DNA of 64,000 bases from Snodgrassella communis (GTDB taxonomy: Bacteria; Pseudomonadota; Gammaproteobacteria; Burkholderiales; Neisseriaceae). Position 1 is the stretch's first letter. Each line of letters opens with the position of its first letter. Shown here in pieces: positions 35,111 to 45,464 of the stretch. Position numbers and translations under genes: made by a program. Location: positions 31,918-95,917 of the forward strand of contig NZ_CAJZCD010000004.1 in assembly GCF_914768045.1 (NCBI RefSeq), written 5' to 3'. The notes below the pieces were generated by a model. It was not told where the DNA came from and made no database searches. It was given only the letters and a program-made list of their open reading frames with translations.

Positions 35111-36160
35111 ATGTCAGATGAAAAAGGTAAAGCATTAGCTGCTGCATTAGCGCAGATAGAAAAAAATTTTGGTAAAGGCTCCATCATGAAAATGGATGGA
35201 AGCCATACCGATGAAAATCTTGAAGTAATCTCTACAGGCTCCCTCGGGCTGGACTTGGCTTTAGGTGTGGGTGGTTTACCCCGTGGCCGTATCGTAGAAA
35301 TTTATGGCCCGGAATCTTCCGGCAAAACCACCTTATGTCTGGAAGCCATTGCCCAATGCCAGAAGGGTGGTGGCGTATGTGCTTTTATTGATGCCGAAAA
35401 TGCCTTTGATCCCATCTATGCACGCAAACTGGGCGTAAAAGTTGAAGAATTACTGGTATCTCAGCCTGATACCGGAGAACAGGCGCTGGAAATCTGCGAT
35501 ATGCTGGTACGCAGTGGCGGGATAGATATGCTGGTAGTTGATTCAGTGGCTGCACTGGTACCTAAAGCCGAAATTGAAGGCGAAATGGGAGATAGCCACG
35601 TGGGCTTACAGGCTCGTCTGATGAGTCAGGCCTTGCGTAAATTGACTGGTAACATCAAAAAAACCAATACACTGGTTATCTTTATTAACCAGATTCGTAT
35701 GAAAATCGGCGTTATGTTTGGTAGCCCCGAGACTACCACCGGCGGTAATGCCCTTAAATTCTACTCATCTGTACGTCTGGACATTCGCAAGATTGGTCAG
35801 ATAAAGAAAGGTGATGATGCTCTTGGTAACGAAACCCGCGTCAAGGTTATCAAAAACAAGGTTGCCCCACCATTCAAACAGGCTGAATTTGATATCCTGT
35901 ACGGCGAAGGCATCAGCTGGGAAGGCGAACTGATTGATATCGGCGTGAAACTGGGAATTGTAGAAAAAGCCGGAGCCTGGTACAGCTACAATGGCAGCAA
36001 AATTGGTCAGGGTAAAGACAATGTACGCCAATGGCTCAAAGACAATCCTGAAATTGCCAATGAAATCAACCTTAAAATTCGCAACAAAGTTGGCATCACC
36101 ACCCAGATTACCGAAGGGCAGCTGGATGAGACAGACGGCGAAGCACCGGTTGAAGAGTAA
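35111..36160 (+). CDS. recA: Recombinase RecA
   Basis: The 349-residue protein is a full-length RecA with Walker [10 protein letters not shown] near residue 66, [17 protein letters not shown], the Walker B segment [15 protein letters not shown], the L2 region [16 protein letters not shown], and an acidic C-terminus. It forms filaments on single-stranded DNA for repair and for the natural transformation expected of Neisseriaceae. It ends at a terminator ten bases after the stop. It is not linked to recX. Confidence 0.98.
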   Translation: MSDEKGKALAAALAQIEKNFGKGSIMKMDGSHTDENLEVISTGSLGLDLALGVGGLPRGRIVEIYGPESSGKTTLCLEAIAQCQKGGGVCAFIDAENAFDPIYARKLGVKVEELLVSQPDTGEQALEICDMLVRSGGIDMLVVDSVAALVPKAEIEGEMGDSHVGLQARLMSQALRKLTGNIKKTNTLVIFINQIRMKIGVMFGSPETTTGGNALKFYSSVRLDIRKIGQIKKGDDALGNETRVKVIKNKVAPPFKQAEFDILYGEGISWEGELIDIGVKLGIVEKAGAWYSYNGSKIGQGKDNVRQWLKDNPEIANEINLKIRNKVGITTQITEGQLDETDGEAPVEE

Positions 36161-36169
36161 ATTAGCCCC

Positions 36170-36200
36170 AAAGCTGCCTATATACAGGCAGCTTTTTAAA
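36170..36200 (+). terminator. Terminator after recA
   Basis: AAAGCTGCCT (36170-36179) pairs with AGGCAGCTTT (36186-36195) over a six-base loop, followed by more T residues. Confidence 0.9.
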
Positions 36201-36502
36201 ATTCAGCTACAGCAATCTTTAAATTAACTTAGCTACAACACATCAATAACCATACAAAATAAATTTTTTTGCTTAACCTGAAATTTCAGCGGTAGAAATG
36301 TCTTTCTGTACCAGATACCAGCATAAAAAATATCCAATAAAACACCACAATACAATCCCCAATACTGGCAATTAAATTGCCCTTTCCGGCCAGAAATGCG
36401 TTTCACTCAGAATTACGCTATGATATAAATCAGAAAAGAGCAGCAGTGCAGAAATTTTCATATTCAAAACAGCGTAACAATACCCAGACAAAGTAGAAAA
36501 AC
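36201..36502. other. Intergenic region between recA and trpE, possible decayed ORF
   Basis: The minus strand around 36290-36410 reads AGKGNLIASIGDCIVVFYWI, like a small membrane protein, but with a stop just upstream and no start or ribosome-binding site. I treat it as uncertain. The trpE promoter should lie here. No leader peptide with Trp codons was found. Confidence 0.3.
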
Positions 36503-37978
36503 ATGATTACCCTAGCTGAATACCAGCAGCAAACTGCCAACGGCTATACCCATATCCCCTTAGTACAGGAAGTGCTGGCAGATATGGATACGCCCTTATC
36601 GCTTTACCTGAAACTAGCAAATAAACCATTCAGCTACCTGCTTGAGTCCGTAGTCAACGGTGAGCGGTTTGGCCGCTACTCCTTTATTGGCCTGCCCTGT
36701 GATACCTATTTAAAAATATCCGCTAAAACCACCGAAGTTTATCAGCAGGCGCAGCTGGTTGAAGTACATCAGGGTAATCCGCTGGAATTTATTCATGCAT
36801 TTCAAGCCAGATACAAAACGCCTGCTATTCCAGATTTACCCCGGTTTACCGGTGGGCTGGTTGGTTATTTCGGTTATGAAACCATTTATCATTTCGAGCA
36901 GATTGCCCATCGCCTCAAACAGGCGGATAAACCCAACCCCATAGGTATACCAGATATTTTTCTGCTGCTTTCATTGGAATTGGCTGTATTAGATAACTTA
37001 TCTGGAAAAATCTACCTGATTGTTTATGCTGATACCAGTAAACCAGATGGCTATCAGCAGGCACGCGCACGGTTGGAGGAACTGCGTACCGCATTGCGCC
37101 AGAGCGTACAATTGCCGCTGTCACTTGGCAGCAAACAAACCGAACCCGTTGCAGAAACCGGTGAAGAGCAATACAAGAGCTATGTTAAACGAGTACGTGA
37201 ATACATCCTTAATGGTGATTGTATGCAAGTGGTGCCCAGTCAGCGTCTGAGCATGTCATTTCATGATAATCCACTAAGCCTGTATCGCGCCTTGCGCACG
37301 CTGAATCCATCTCCTTATTTATTCTATTACCACTTTGATGACTTTCATGTTGTCGGCTCCTCTCCCGAAATTCTCGTCCGGCGCGAACAAAACAGCGTAA
37401 CAGTGCGCCCGATAGCCGGCACCCGCCCTCGTGGCCAGACGCCAGAGCAGGATCAGGCATTGGCACAAGAACTGATTAACGATCCTAAAGAAGTGGCCGA
37501 GCACATCATGCTGATTGATCTTGGCCGTAATGATGTTGGTCGCGTCAGCAAAATAGGGCAGGTAAAAGTTACCGATAAAATGATTATCGAACGCTATTCC
37601 CACGTAATGCATCTGGTATCCAATGTGGCCGGTGAATTACAGGATGGAATGACGAATATCGACGTACTGGCCGCCACCTTTCCGGCCGGTACACTTTCAG
37701 GTGCACCTAAAGTACGCGCTTTAGAAATCATAGAAGAGTTGGAACCAAACAAACGTAGCATCTATGGCGGAGCTGTAGGCTACCTGAGTTTTTCCGGAGA
37801 TATGGATTTATGTATTGCCATTCGTACCGGCGTTATCAGAAATAACACACTATATATACAAAGTGGTGGCGGAATCGTATTTGATTCCGACGAAGAACTG
37901 GAATGGCAGGAAACCCAGAATAAAGCCAGAGCGGTTATCAGGGCGGCACATATGGTGCAACAAGGTCTGGATAAATAA
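36503..37978 (+). CDS. trpE: Anthranilate synthase component I
   Basis: The 491-residue protein has the chorismate-binding C-terminal half with [48 protein letters not shown], and the end [20 protein letters not shown]. The N-terminal half includes [18 protein letters not shown], with the Leu/Ser feedback-binding pattern. It forms anthranilate from chorismate with TrpG. It is not followed by trpG here, so the trp genes are dispersed, as in Neisseria. Confidence 0.95.
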   Translation: MITLAEYQQQTANGYTHIPLVQEVLADMDTPLSLYLKLANKPFSYLLESVVNGERFGRYSFIGLPCDTYLKISAKTTEVYQQAQLVEVHQGNPLEFIHAFQARYKTPAIPDLPRFTGGLVGYFGYETIYHFEQIAHRLKQADKPNPIGIPDIFLLLSLELAVLDNLSGKIYLIVYADTSKPDGYQQARARLEELRTALRQSVQLPLSLGSKQTEPVAETGEEQYKSYVKRVREYILNGDCMQVVPSQRLSMSFHDNPLSLYRALRTLNPSPYLFYYHFDDFHVVGSSPEILVRREQNSVTVRPIAGTRPRGQTPEQDQALAQELINDPKEVAEHIMLIDLGRNDVGRVSKIGQVKVTDKMIIERYSHVMHLVSNVAGELQDGMTNIDVLAATFPAGTLSGAPKVRALEIIEELEPNKRSIYGGAVGYLSFSGDMDLCIAIRTGVIRNNTLYIQSGGGIVFDSDEELEWQETQNKARAVIRAAHMVQQGLDK

Positions 37979-38261
37979 TAGATAAACTTTTATAGCGCCA
38001 TAAAACATTCCAGATTTAATACAAATTAGCAAAATTACATCTTTACCTTAACCACATGTTTGCTTGAAGTATTTTTTTCGCCAAGGAGTTATTTTTTTCC
38101 ATACTTGATCTTTAAGAATTTTATTTCATAAAAATTACCATTAAATAAAAATCTATTGTTTTTTAGCTGTTCACCTTTTAAAACCAGTACAAATTGTATG
38201 GAGATAAACCGGAGTAATCCCATCTGGTTCAGAAAATTTAAGCCAGAAATCAGCATCAAAT

Positions 38262-39107
38262 TTAAACAGGTTCCAGCCACACTTTAATATCTGTGGGCTG
38301 TGCATAGTAAGGTGCAGATGTGACCAGCAGTTCTGCACCCGCGCGCACATAATCTGCCACATTTAAAAGCGTAATTCCGCCAGCAGCTGACAGTAAACTG
38401 TTAGGTGCCAGTACTTGGCGTTGCATCAATACCCATGCGAATTGTTCCGGCGTAAACTTATCCAGCTGCACAATATCTGCCTGTGCGTTCAGCGCCGCCA
38501 ATGCTTCTTCAACATTATCTGCCTCCACAATAACCTTTTTTTCCGGTGCCGCTCGGCGTAAGCGTGTCACCATTGCCTCCCAATTGTCCGGCTCAGCACA
38601 AAAACGCCGATGGTTAGCAAACAGCAAAATCGATTCAGCTGTACCAGCCCGATGCAAAATCCCACCACCGTCAATTATCGCAGCAATAGCCAACGATTTA
38701 GTGCCGGGAATAGATTTGCGTGTACAGGCAATTTGTACCAGCGGATTAATGGTTTGTGCAGTAGCCACCATCTGCGCCATGTACTGAGCCACACCACCAC
38801 ACCATTCCAGTACATTCTGTGCTACTTTCCAGCCCTGATGCAGATTTTCCATATTACCAACCGCCGTCAACAGTACCGCGCCTGCTGCTACATCATCCCC
38901 ATCCCTAACATGTGTCACTACTTTCAGTGCCAGCTTCTGCAACAACCTTACCGCAATTGCCACACCACTTACCCGACCAGCCTGACGACGGCAAAATGAT
39001 ATCTGTCCGTTTTGCTGGCCAATACCTAAAGCGCGGGTAGTTAAATCGCCATAGGCAATATCATCCAGTAACAATCTGTCTAGTTCAGCATCAGATAGAT
39101 AAAACAT
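38262..39107 (-). CDS. modD: ModD protein (nicotinate phosphoribosyltransferase-like)
   Basis: The 281-residue protein resembles quinolinate phosphoribosyltransferases but with ModD features: LDDIAYGDLTTRALGIG at the start, IACTRKSIPGTKSLAIAAII with the phosphate-binding Lys/Arg, and VEADNVEEALAAL then AAGGITLLNVADYVRAGAE. ModD is often found with molybdate transporters, and its reaction is not proven. Here it is alone with no mod genes, so its function is even less certain. A nicotinate-type activity is possible. Confidence 0.85.
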   Translation of the reverse strand: MFYLSDAELDRLLLDDIAYGDLTTRALGIGQQNGQISFCRRQAGRVSGVAIAVRLLQKLALKVVTHVRDGDDVAAGAVLLTAVGNMENLHQGWKVAQNVLEWCGGVAQYMAQMVATAQTINPLVQIACTRKSIPGTKSLAIAAIIDGGGILHRAGTAESILLFANHRRFCAEPDNWEAMVTRLRRAAPEKKVIVEADNVEEALAALNAQADIVQLDKFTPEQFAWVLMQRQVLAPNSLLSAAGGITLLNVADYVRAGAELLVTSAPYYAQPTDIKVWLEPV

Positions 39108-39943
39108 GCCTATATTTCCCTTGCATAATTAATTTCTCAACCCAAAAATTTCAAATTGGTATAGCCATTTTGTCATAAACCATTAGGCGCCTCAATGAGT
39201 TGGAAAAGGATTCAAATATGAATAAATGGCCGAACGCTAATTCTATCCATATTAAAACAGGTTGAAGCTGGTATTGCTGTTAAGGAGCTTTGCTTAAGTC
39301 CGGCATAAATAATTAGATATTTTATAAGATTAATTCAATCTGGTTGATTTAATTAATCTTTGTCTTTATTCATTTGTGTTTTAAATATGATTATTACTAC
39401 GATATTTCAGTATAAAACCAATCATTGACGGTTTTAATTTAGTTATAACTGTTCTACTGGCGAGTTGTTGATAATTAGCGTGCTTATGCCGCTTACTGTA
39501 TCCATCTTCACTGTGAATCACATATTTAGCGTCAAAAATATAGTTAAAGCAATTTCTAAGCCGCCTGTTGGTTTGATGTATTGATATTATGGTTGATATA
39601 GATATGCTATCAATATAATGATGATCACAATTAACACTGGTGAAATAATCGCTAATTACTGCTTTTACTGGCTGCCCTATTATATTTTCTCTGTTTTGCA
39701 GTCAAGTGCTAGGGGTAGGTTTGGAATATTTATCAAAAATTTCAATATTCTCATTACTATTAAAATAATTCCTTACTCCAGTATATTCCCGCAAAGCCCT
39801 TTGATAGAGATACCAGTTTCGGTTTTTTAATACAGATATGAATGGATAAGTGTTACCTATTTGCTGTTTAAATCCTCTGTGAGTTAATGGAAAGCATTTT
39901 ATATTTTGGAGCTGTACTATTTTAAGAGGTAGTTACAGCTAAA
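39108..39943. other. AT-rich gene-poor region with an insertion-sequence remnant
   Basis: About 840 bases contain no intact gene. A 70-codon plus-strand frame at 39618-39830 is low-complexity and has no ribosome-binding site, so I leave it out. An IS3-type OrfA fragment is annotated separately. The GC skew of the plus strand changes sign near here. Confidence 0.45.
39240..39308 (+). pseudogene. Remnant of an IS3-family transposase OrfA
   Basis: A short frame reads ILSILKQVEAGIAVKELCLS before a stop, matching the helix-turn-helix start of IS3-type OrfA proteins (usual form QIVKILKQVEAGIxVKELC). The rest of the element is not visible, and no terminal repeats were found. Confidence 0.5.
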
Positions 39944-40270
39944 TTATTTTTCGCTGCTATTATAAATTTCCTTAGCCAGACTGAATGCTGATCAGGCTTT
40001 CGGCCAGCCGACGTAAAAGGCTAGATGAGTAATTATTTCAACGTTTTCTGATTGGCTAATACCGTTCTGTTTGCCAATACTTAAATGCGCACTTAATTGC
40101 TCGAAATTACCGGCACTGATTAGGGCAGCAATAGTAATCATGCTGCGCTGATGTGCTGGTAATTGCTGCTCTCGTGACCAAACTTCACCAAATAATAGCT
40201 CATCATTCAGATGGGCAAACTGTGGGGCAAATTCACCTAATAAATCATGACCTGCTGTCTGCTTTTTCAT
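39944..40270 (-). pseudogene. Carboxymuconolactone decarboxylase family gene with in-frame TGA
   Basis: The first 92 residues (MKKQTAGHDLLGEFAPQFAH, later LPAHQRSMITIAALISAGNF and THLAFYVGWPKA) match the small AhpD/CMD family. A TGA at 39992-39994 then interrupts the frame, but the same frame continues SAFSLAKEIYNSSEK to a TAA. Relatives have Trp (TGG) at that point (GWPKAW), so a single G-to-A change explains it. The truncated protein lacks its last helix. It lies 24 bases downstream of the cupin gene in a likely operon. Confidence 0.7.
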
Positions 40271-40294
40271 TGGGTTTTCCTGTGAATAGAATAA

Positions 40295-40693
40295 TTACAG
40301 TGCGTTGTAATCGCTGCTGGTAACAGGTTCGAGCCATTCACTTTGTCCTTTGGTAATGGCTATATGACTGAACCAGCTGTCTTTGGTTGCACCATGCCAG
40401 TGTTTTACACCAGCATGGATAACCACTACATCGCCCGGATTAAGTAAACGTGCCGGCTTGCCGGCTTCCTGATACCAGCCCTGTCCGGCAGTGGCTAACA
40501 GAATCTGATATCCATGCTGGTGTTTGTGCCAGTGGTTGTGGCAGCCAGGTTCAAAAGTTACATTGCTTACGTCAACATCAACATTGCCATCCATAGCAGC
40601 CAGATTGCATAAATAACTCTGACCGATAAAATACTGCGCAAAATTGCAATTAACCGTACCTTGTGGAAAAATCTGCTTGAATGCTAAGGACAT
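40295..40693 (-). CDS. Cupin-domain protein
   Basis: The 132-residue single-domain cupin has the metal-binding motif 1 GCHNHWHKHQHGYQILLATA and motif 2 PGDVVVIHAGVKHWHGA. Paired with a CMD-family gene and a divergent MerR regulator it matches a common stress or quinone-linked operon (cupin plus carboxymuconolactone decarboxylase). AGGAG precedes the ATG. The reaction is unknown. The partner CMD gene is broken by a TGA, so the pathway may be failing. Confidence 0.85.
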   Translation of the reverse strand: MSLAFKQIFPQGTVNCNFAQYFIGQSYLCNLAAMDGNVDVDVSNVTFEPGCHNHWHKHQHGYQILLATAGQGWYQEAGKPARLLNPGDVVVIHAGVKHWHGATKDSWFSHIAITKGQSEWLEPVTSSDYNAL

Positions 40694-40722
40694 GTATTCG
40701 CTCCTGTTGTACTATGCATTAC

Positions 40723-40755
40723 AGTCTAAAACTTCAAGTTCACTTTAACTCAAGT
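40723..40755 (-). promoter_or_regulatory. MerR-type promoter with 19-bp spacer and dyad
   Basis: Read on the minus strand, TTGAGT (40748-40753) and TAGACT (40723-40728) are separated by 19 bases, the over-long spacer typical of MerR-activated promoters. A dyad ACTTCAAGTT / AACTCAAGT (40731-40755) sits between them. It precedes the cupin gene and is divergent from the merR-like gene. Confidence 0.65.
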
Positions 40756-41160
40756 ATTATTTTGTTTAGGGTTGAAGCTTGTTGTTTTAAAGTTGAATCA
40801 TTTGCAGCGAGTATATTCACAAGTAAGGCAGTTGCCGGCTTTGTTTTCGCCGTTTAGCTAATGTTTTCCGATGCATTGGCTAAGGGCGTTGCAAACGTAA
40901 CAATAATGTTGATAGTGGCTAGGTGTTATCGTACGCTGGTCAGGCAAACATGGTGTTGTTACGGGAATACTGTATGTCACAGGCAGTTGTTCGACGATTT
41001 TTCTCAGCTCTCCAGACAGCCTGCTGCAATATCGATGAAATCTGTGGGTGGTTGTTTACTGATATTTTCTGTACTTCGGGTTGGCTGCCAGCTGCTATGT
41101 TTGCGGTATTTTCTTTAATATGGAAAAGGTTTTTCTGTTTATTTGGGCTTTGTTTTGTAC

Positions 41161-41601
41161 ATGACTAATATTTCTACATCAGGCAAAATGCTTAGTATTC
41201 GCGCTTTTGCCGATATTTTTGGTTTAACGCCAGCTACGGTACGCTATTATGAAAGTCTGGGGCTCATTGCACCGCAGCGAACGTCGGGTCAGCGTCGCTA
41301 TTTTACGCAAAAGGACGTTGATTGGATGCGTTTTGTGTTACATCTGAAAAATACTGGTATGAGTATGGCTCAGCTTCAGCAGTATGTATTACTGCGCAGT
41401 CAGGGCGACGCGACAATTGGGCAGCGTCTGGAATTGCTGTTGCAGACGCGTGCGGCTTTTTTGCAGCAGCAGGCGCAGTTGGAACAGCATGTGCAGATTC
41501 TGAATAATAAGATTGACTGGTATCAGCAGCGTCAGCAAGGGACGCTGTCTGATCAAGTAAGCTTTGCTGAATATCTGAGCAGTATCGGGCATCATTCTTA
41601 A
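41161..41601 (+). CDS. MerR-family transcriptional regulator
   Basis: The 146-residue protein starts MTNISTSGKMLSIRAFADIF and has the MerR winged helix (LTPATVRYYESLGLIAPQRT, QRRYFTQKDVDWMRFVLHLK) and a dimerising coil (RAAFLQQQAQLEQHVQILNN). No cysteines are placed for metal sensing, so it is of the organic or stress type. It is divergent from the cupin gene, whose promoter has the 19-bp MerR spacing. A later ATG (MLSIRAF) is also possible, because no clear ribosome-binding site precedes either start. Confidence 0.87.
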   Translation: MTNISTSGKMLSIRAFADIFGLTPATVRYYESLGLIAPQRTSGQRRYFTQKDVDWMRFVLHLKNTGMSMAQLQQYVLLRSQGDATIGQRLELLLQTRAAFLQQQAQLEQHVQILNNKIDWYQQRQQGTLSDQVSFAEYLSSIGHHS

Positions 41602-41841
41602 ATTATTACGGGTGTAATTCGTAAAAATATCATATTATTATGTGGATAAATATGTTTATTCACTACGGTGATATCTGGCCGGAAGTGGAAGAAGAATAGC
41701 TTATATATTATCTTTTGTTGCATTGTAGTCTGGACGAATACCACTTGTTTGAGGATAAACAGCATTTTTTGCCTATACCGGATAATGCCCATTAATTATT
41801 ATGGCATGAGATGAAGGCAGCTAGTTGTCATAGTTCGCTGT
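41602..41841. other. Decayed coding sequence upstream of the GNAT pseudogene
   Basis: The plus strand reads HYGDIWPEVEEE and then, after a stop, HCSLDEYHLFEDKQHFLPIP. These stretches look like former protein but are split by stops and frameshifts. I do not recognise the family. Confidence 0.3.
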
Positions 41842-42060
41842 ATGACGGATTTTGTATATGTGACTTATCTGGCCGATATTGCGGTGGATGGTTATTATCA
41901 GCAACAGGATATTGGCAAGTAGTTAATTAGGAAAATTCAGAAAAATACTGATTATGATGCCAATGTAATATAAATTGCTGCGTCGCAAGTAGTCGATTAT
42001 TACGGCCGTATTGATTTTACTGCTTATCCGTCAGCTTGGATTTTAAATGCGCCAGTGTGA
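41842..42060 (+). pseudogene. GNAT acetyltransferase pseudogene
   Basis: The frame reads VTYLADIAVDGYYQQQDIGK, stop (TAG), LIRKIQKN, another stop (TAA), then VVDYYGRIDFTAYPSAWILN. This is the clear acetyl-CoA loop and C-terminus of a GNAT family protein (usual forms VDxxYQGQGIGKxLI and YYxxxGFxxxPSAW). Two in-frame stops and a missing N-terminus show that it is dead. Confidence 0.65.
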
Positions 42061-42078
42061 CGGCAGATTATCTGGTGT

Positions 42079-42276
42079 TTATTTGTTTTCGGCTTTGGTG
42101 CAGCTGGTTAGGTTGTCGTGGCGGCAAGACAGGTATGAGCTGGCCAAATCGGCACAGCAGCCGCAACAGGTGGCTACGCCAAGCTGTGCCTGTAAGTCGG
42201 TAAGGCTGGAGGCACCGGCGGCAACGGTTTCTTTTATCTGGCGATCGGTGATGGCATTGCACAGACAAACATACAT
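42079..42276 (-). CDS. bfd: Bacterioferritin-associated ferredoxin
   Basis: The 65-residue protein has the Bfd [2Fe-2S] cysteines CLCNAIT and CCGCCADL. Bfd reduces and releases iron from bacterioferritin by docking at the haem, so it should act on the BfrA/BfrB store encoded 27 kb away. AAGGAAA precedes the ATG. It is downstream of gyrA on the same strand but separated by a terminator, so it is independently expressed. Confidence 0.93.
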   Translation of the reverse strand: MYVCLCNAITDRQIKETVAAGASSLTDLQAQLGVATCCGCCADLASSYLSCRHDNLTSCTKAENK

Positions 42277-42395
42277 GGTTTTTCCTTTGTGGGTATGGTT
42301 TGTTTTTGCGAATGAAGATGATAATAGATTTCATTATTGTTATCAAGGGGGGTATTGCTATGGGGAGTACGGTAAGAATAGTTGTTTGGATAAGA

Positions 42396-42424
42396 ATAAA
42401 GCCGACTGGTAAGGCCGGCTTTAT
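42396..42424. terminator. Terminator after gyrA
   Basis: ATAAAGCCG (42396-42404) pairs with CGGCTTTAT (42416-42424) just beyond the gyrA stop. T-rich bases follow on the minus strand. Confidence 0.8.
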
Positions 42425-42441
42425 GGTTTCGTGTGCTGGAT

Positions 42442-45045
42442 TTAATCTTCCGGGGCATCCAGTACATCTACTTCGGTGTTGCTGTTTTCTTCCGGCTCGG
42501 CAATGCGCTCCAGACTCACCAGTTTTTCGCCCTCATCAAGATTGATGAGTTTTACGCCGGCCGCAGCACGGCCGGTAGAACGTATCTGATCGACTTTGGT
42601 GCGAATCAGTACGCCACCGCTGGTAATCAGCATGAGGTCGTCGCTATCGGCTACAAGGGTGGCGGCCACGAGGTCACCGTTGCGTTCACCGGTATCAATG
42701 GCAATGACACCCTGAGTACCACGGCCGGAACGGCGGTAGTCGTCAACGGCGGTACGTTTGCCAAAGCCGTTGGCTGTGGCGGTGAGTACCAGTTTGTTGC
42801 TGTCTTCTTCGGCATCGTATGCCAGCAGGCTGATAACTTGATTGTTTTCGGCCAGTTTCATGCCGCGTACGCCACGAGCACTGCGCCCCATTGCACGAAC
42901 GTTGTCTTCGCTGAAGCGGACAGCTTTACCGCCATTGGAAAACAGCATGATGTCGTGTTTGCCGGCGGTTTTGACGGCACCAATCAGGTGGTCGCCTTCG
43001 TCCAGTCCGAGGGCGATGATGCCGGCGGTACGTGGACGGGAGAAGTCGAGCAGTGAGGTTTTTTTGACGATGCCTTGTTCGGTACACATGAAGACGTATT
43101 CGTTTTCGCTGAATTCGCGTACTGGCAGGATGGTGTTGATTTTTTCACCCTCTTCGAGCTGTATCAGGTTGTTAACCGGCCGGCCACGGCTGTTGCGACC
43201 GCCTTCGGGCAGTTTGTATACTTTTATCCAGTGACATTTGCCCAGACTGGTGAAGCACAGCAGGTAGTCATGGGTGTTGGCGATAAACAGGGTTTCGATG
43301 AAGTCTTCGTCTTTGGTGGCGGTAGCCTGTTTGCCACGGCCGCCACGCCGTTGTGCCTGATAGTCGTCTACCTGCTGGGTTTTGATGTAGCCGCCATGTG
43401 TGAGGGTAACAACCATGTCGCGCTTGGGTATCAGGTCTTCGTCGGCAATGTCGCCACCAAAGGCATTAATTTCGCTGCGACGTTCATCACCAAACTGTTC
43501 CTGAGTGGCAGTCAGTTCATCATGGATAATCTGGTTGATGCGTACTGGATTGGCGAGAATGTCGAGCAGGTCGAGAATAATATCGAGGACGCTTTTGTAT
43601 TCATCAACGATTTTATCCTGTTCCAGACCGGTAAGGCGTTGCAGGCGCATGTCGAGGATGGCCTGTGCCTGTGCATCGGAGAGGAAGTAGTCGTTGCCAA
43701 GCAATCCGGTATTTTCGGGTAAATCCTGTGGTTTAACCAGTTGTGCATCGATGTCGCTGCGGGCAAGCATCTGAGCAACCAGACCTGAGCGCCACGGACG
43801 TGAGGTTAAGGCAGCCTTGGCTTCAGGTGGGGTTGCGGAAGCTTTAATCAGGGTGATGATTTCGTCAAGGTTGGACAGGGCTACGGCCAGACCTTCAAGT
43901 ACGTGGCCACGTTCGCGTGCTTTGCGCAAGGCAAACATGGTGCGCCGGGTAACGACTTCGCGGCGGTGACGCAAAAATTCGTTCAGTATCTGTTTCAGAT
44001 TGAGCAGACGCGGCTGGCCGTCTACCAGTGCCACCATGTTGATACCGAAGCTGTCTTGCAGCTGTGTTAGTTTATAGAGTTGGTTGAGTACGACTTCGGC
44101 ATTTTCGTTGCGTTTAAGTTCGATAACGACGCGCATGCCGGATTTGTCTGATTCGTCGCGCAGGTCGGAAATACCTTCGATAACTTTGTTGTGTACCAGC
44201 TCTCCGATTTTTTCAACCAGTCTGGCTTTGTTTACCTGATACGGGATTTCATCAATGATGATGGCTTCGCGGTCGTCGTGTTTGCCGATTGGTTCGATGT
44301 GGGTTTTGCCACGCATGATGACGCGACCACGGCCGGTACGGTAGCCTTCGCGCACGCCGGAAAGGCCATAGATGATGCCGCCGGTAGGAAAATCAGGTGC
44401 CGGAATCAGGTCGATGAGTTCGTCAATGCTGAGGTTTTCGTTGGCCAGTAGGGCTTTGGCGCCGCCAAGCACTTCTTTGATGTTGTGTGGCGGTATGTTG
44501 GTAGCCATGCCGACGGCGATACCGGATGAGCCGTTAACGAGCAGTGCCGGAATCCGGGTAGGCAGTACGGCTGGTTCGCTTTCGTTGCCGTCGTAGTTGG
44601 GAATGAAGTCGACGGTTTCCTGATCGATATCGGCCAGTAATTCGTGCGCAATTTTGGCCATGCGGATTTCGGTATAACGCATGGCTGCGGCGCTGTCGCC
44701 ATCGACGGAACCAAAATTACCCTGTCCGTCTACCAGCATGTAGCGCATGGAGAAGTCTTGTGCCATGCGTACGATGGTGTCGTAAACGGCGGTGTCGCCG
44801 TGCGGGTGGTATTTACCGATAACATCGCCGACAATACGTGCCGATTTTTTGTAGGCACGATTCCAGTCGTTATTCAATTCGTGCATGGCGTACAGTACGC
44901 GGCGATGAACTGGTTTCAGGCCATCGCGCACATCGGGAAGGGCGCGTCCCACGATAACGCTCATGGCGTAATCTAGGTAGGAACGGCGCATTTCTTCTTC
45001 GAGAGATACTGTTATGGTTTCTTTGGCAAAAAGTGCATCAGACAT
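42442..45045 (-). CDS. gyrA: DNA gyrase subunit A
   Basis: The 867-residue GyrA has catalytic Tyr124 ([10 protein letters not shown]), the quinolone region [18 protein letters not shown] (Thr85 and Asp89 at the E. coli Ser83/Asp87 positions), and C-terminal pinwheel blades with the GyrA box (QRRGGRGKQ). It introduces negative supercoils with GyrB. The QRDR shows no classic resistance change, as Thr is a normal residue in some Neisseria. DnaA-box-like sites lie upstream of the gene. Confidence 0.98.
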   Translation of the reverse strand: MSDALFAKETITVSLEEEMRRSYLDYAMSVIVGRALPDVRDGLKPVHRRVLYAMHELNNDWNRAYKKSARIVGDVIGKYHPHGDTAVYDTIVRMAQDFSMRYMLVDGQGNFGSVDGDSAAAMRYTEIRMAKIAHELLADIDQETVDFIPNYDGNESEPAVLPTRIPALLVNGSSGIAVGMATNIPPHNIKEVLGGAKALLANENLSIDELIDLIPAPDFPTGGIIYGLSGVREGYRTGRGRVIMRGKTHIEPIGKHDDREAIIIDEIPYQVNKARLVEKIGELVHNKVIEGISDLRDESDKSGMRVVIELKRNENAEVVLNQLYKLTQLQDSFGINMVALVDGQPRLLNLKQILNEFLRHRREVVTRRTMFALRKARERGHVLEGLAVALSNLDEIITLIKASATPPEAKAALTSRPWRSGLVAQMLARSDIDAQLVKPQDLPENTGLLGNDYFLSDAQAQAILDMRLQRLTGLEQDKIVDEYKSVLDIILDLLDILANPVRINQIIHDELTATQEQFGDERRSEINAFGGDIADEDLIPKRDMVVTLTHGGYIKTQQVDDYQAQRRGGRGKQATATKDEDFIETLFIANTHDYLLCFTSLGKCHWIKVYKLPEGGRNSRGRPVNNLIQLEEGEKINTILPVREFSENEYVFMCTEQGIVKKTSLLDFSRPRTAGIIALGLDEGDHLIGAVKTAGKHDIMLFSNGGKAVRFSEDNVRAMGRSARGVRGMKLAENNQVISLLAYDAEEDSNKLVLTATANGFGKRTAVDDYRRSGRGTQGVIAIDTGERNGDLVAATLVADSDDLMLITSGGVLIRTKVDQIRSTGRAAAGVKLINLDEGEKLVSLERIAEPEENSNTEVDVLDAPED

Positions 45046-45180
45046 AATGGCTTTACTACTTTGGAGAGCATGGTTTATTTTACCATAGCAGTCATGGGTT
45101 TCTGACTATTTTTCGTTGTGAGGATGATTTGATGTAAAAAACCTTGTTGTTAAAGGAGTTAAAAATATGCTCACAATATC

Positions 45181-45376
45181 TGTGGATAAATCTGTGGAAA
45201 ATGAAAGCTGTGCTTGGATAATTGCCTGTAAATCAAGACTTGTAAGTGGTTGCCTAAAAAATAACCCTGAAAATTAAATCTTTTAAAAACATATATTTAA
45301 AAATATATAAGACTGTGGTGAGCCTGTTCCATTTTTTTATGTGTTTGGGGGCAATCAGTTTAATTCATGTGGATAA
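45181..45376. promoter_or_regulatory. DnaA-box pair flanking an AT-rich patch
   Basis: TGTGGATAA, the reverse complement of the DnaA consensus TTATCCACA, occurs at 45181-45189 and 45368-45376. A near match TGTGGAAAA lies at 45193-45201. Between them is a run of nearly pure A/T (about 45276-45312). This may regulate gyrA or earP, or be a minor replication-control region. Isolated exact copies also occur at 5163 and 41641. Confidence 0.4.
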
Positions 45377-45403
45377 AATCAGTTTGTCAAGTCTGTTTTG
45401 CTC

Positions 45404-45432
45404 TTGACAGGATGATGATTGGTCATGGTAAT
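45404..45432 (+). promoter_or_regulatory. Candidate promoter of earP-efp
   Basis: TTGACA (45404-45409), a 17-base spacer, then GGTAAT (45427-45432), about 32 bases before the earP start. Confidence 0.6.
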
Positions 45433-45464
45433 GCGTTAAGTTATGCTGTTGGTAAGGAAATTTT

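Noticed and set aside
39618..39830. 70-codon plus-strand frame
   Set aside because: Hydrophobic by AT-richness only, no ribosome-binding site and no family resemblance.
40861..41168. Two overlapping plus-strand frames upstream of the MerR gene
   Set aside because: They overlap each other in different frames, lie in a promoter region and resemble nothing known.
41641..41649. Single exact DnaA box
   Set aside because: It is isolated inside decayed coding DNA, so chance occurrence is likely.
42079..42467. Several overlapping frames around bfd
   Set aside because: They are shadows of bfd or of its upstream leader. Only the frame with the CxC and CxxC cysteines is real.
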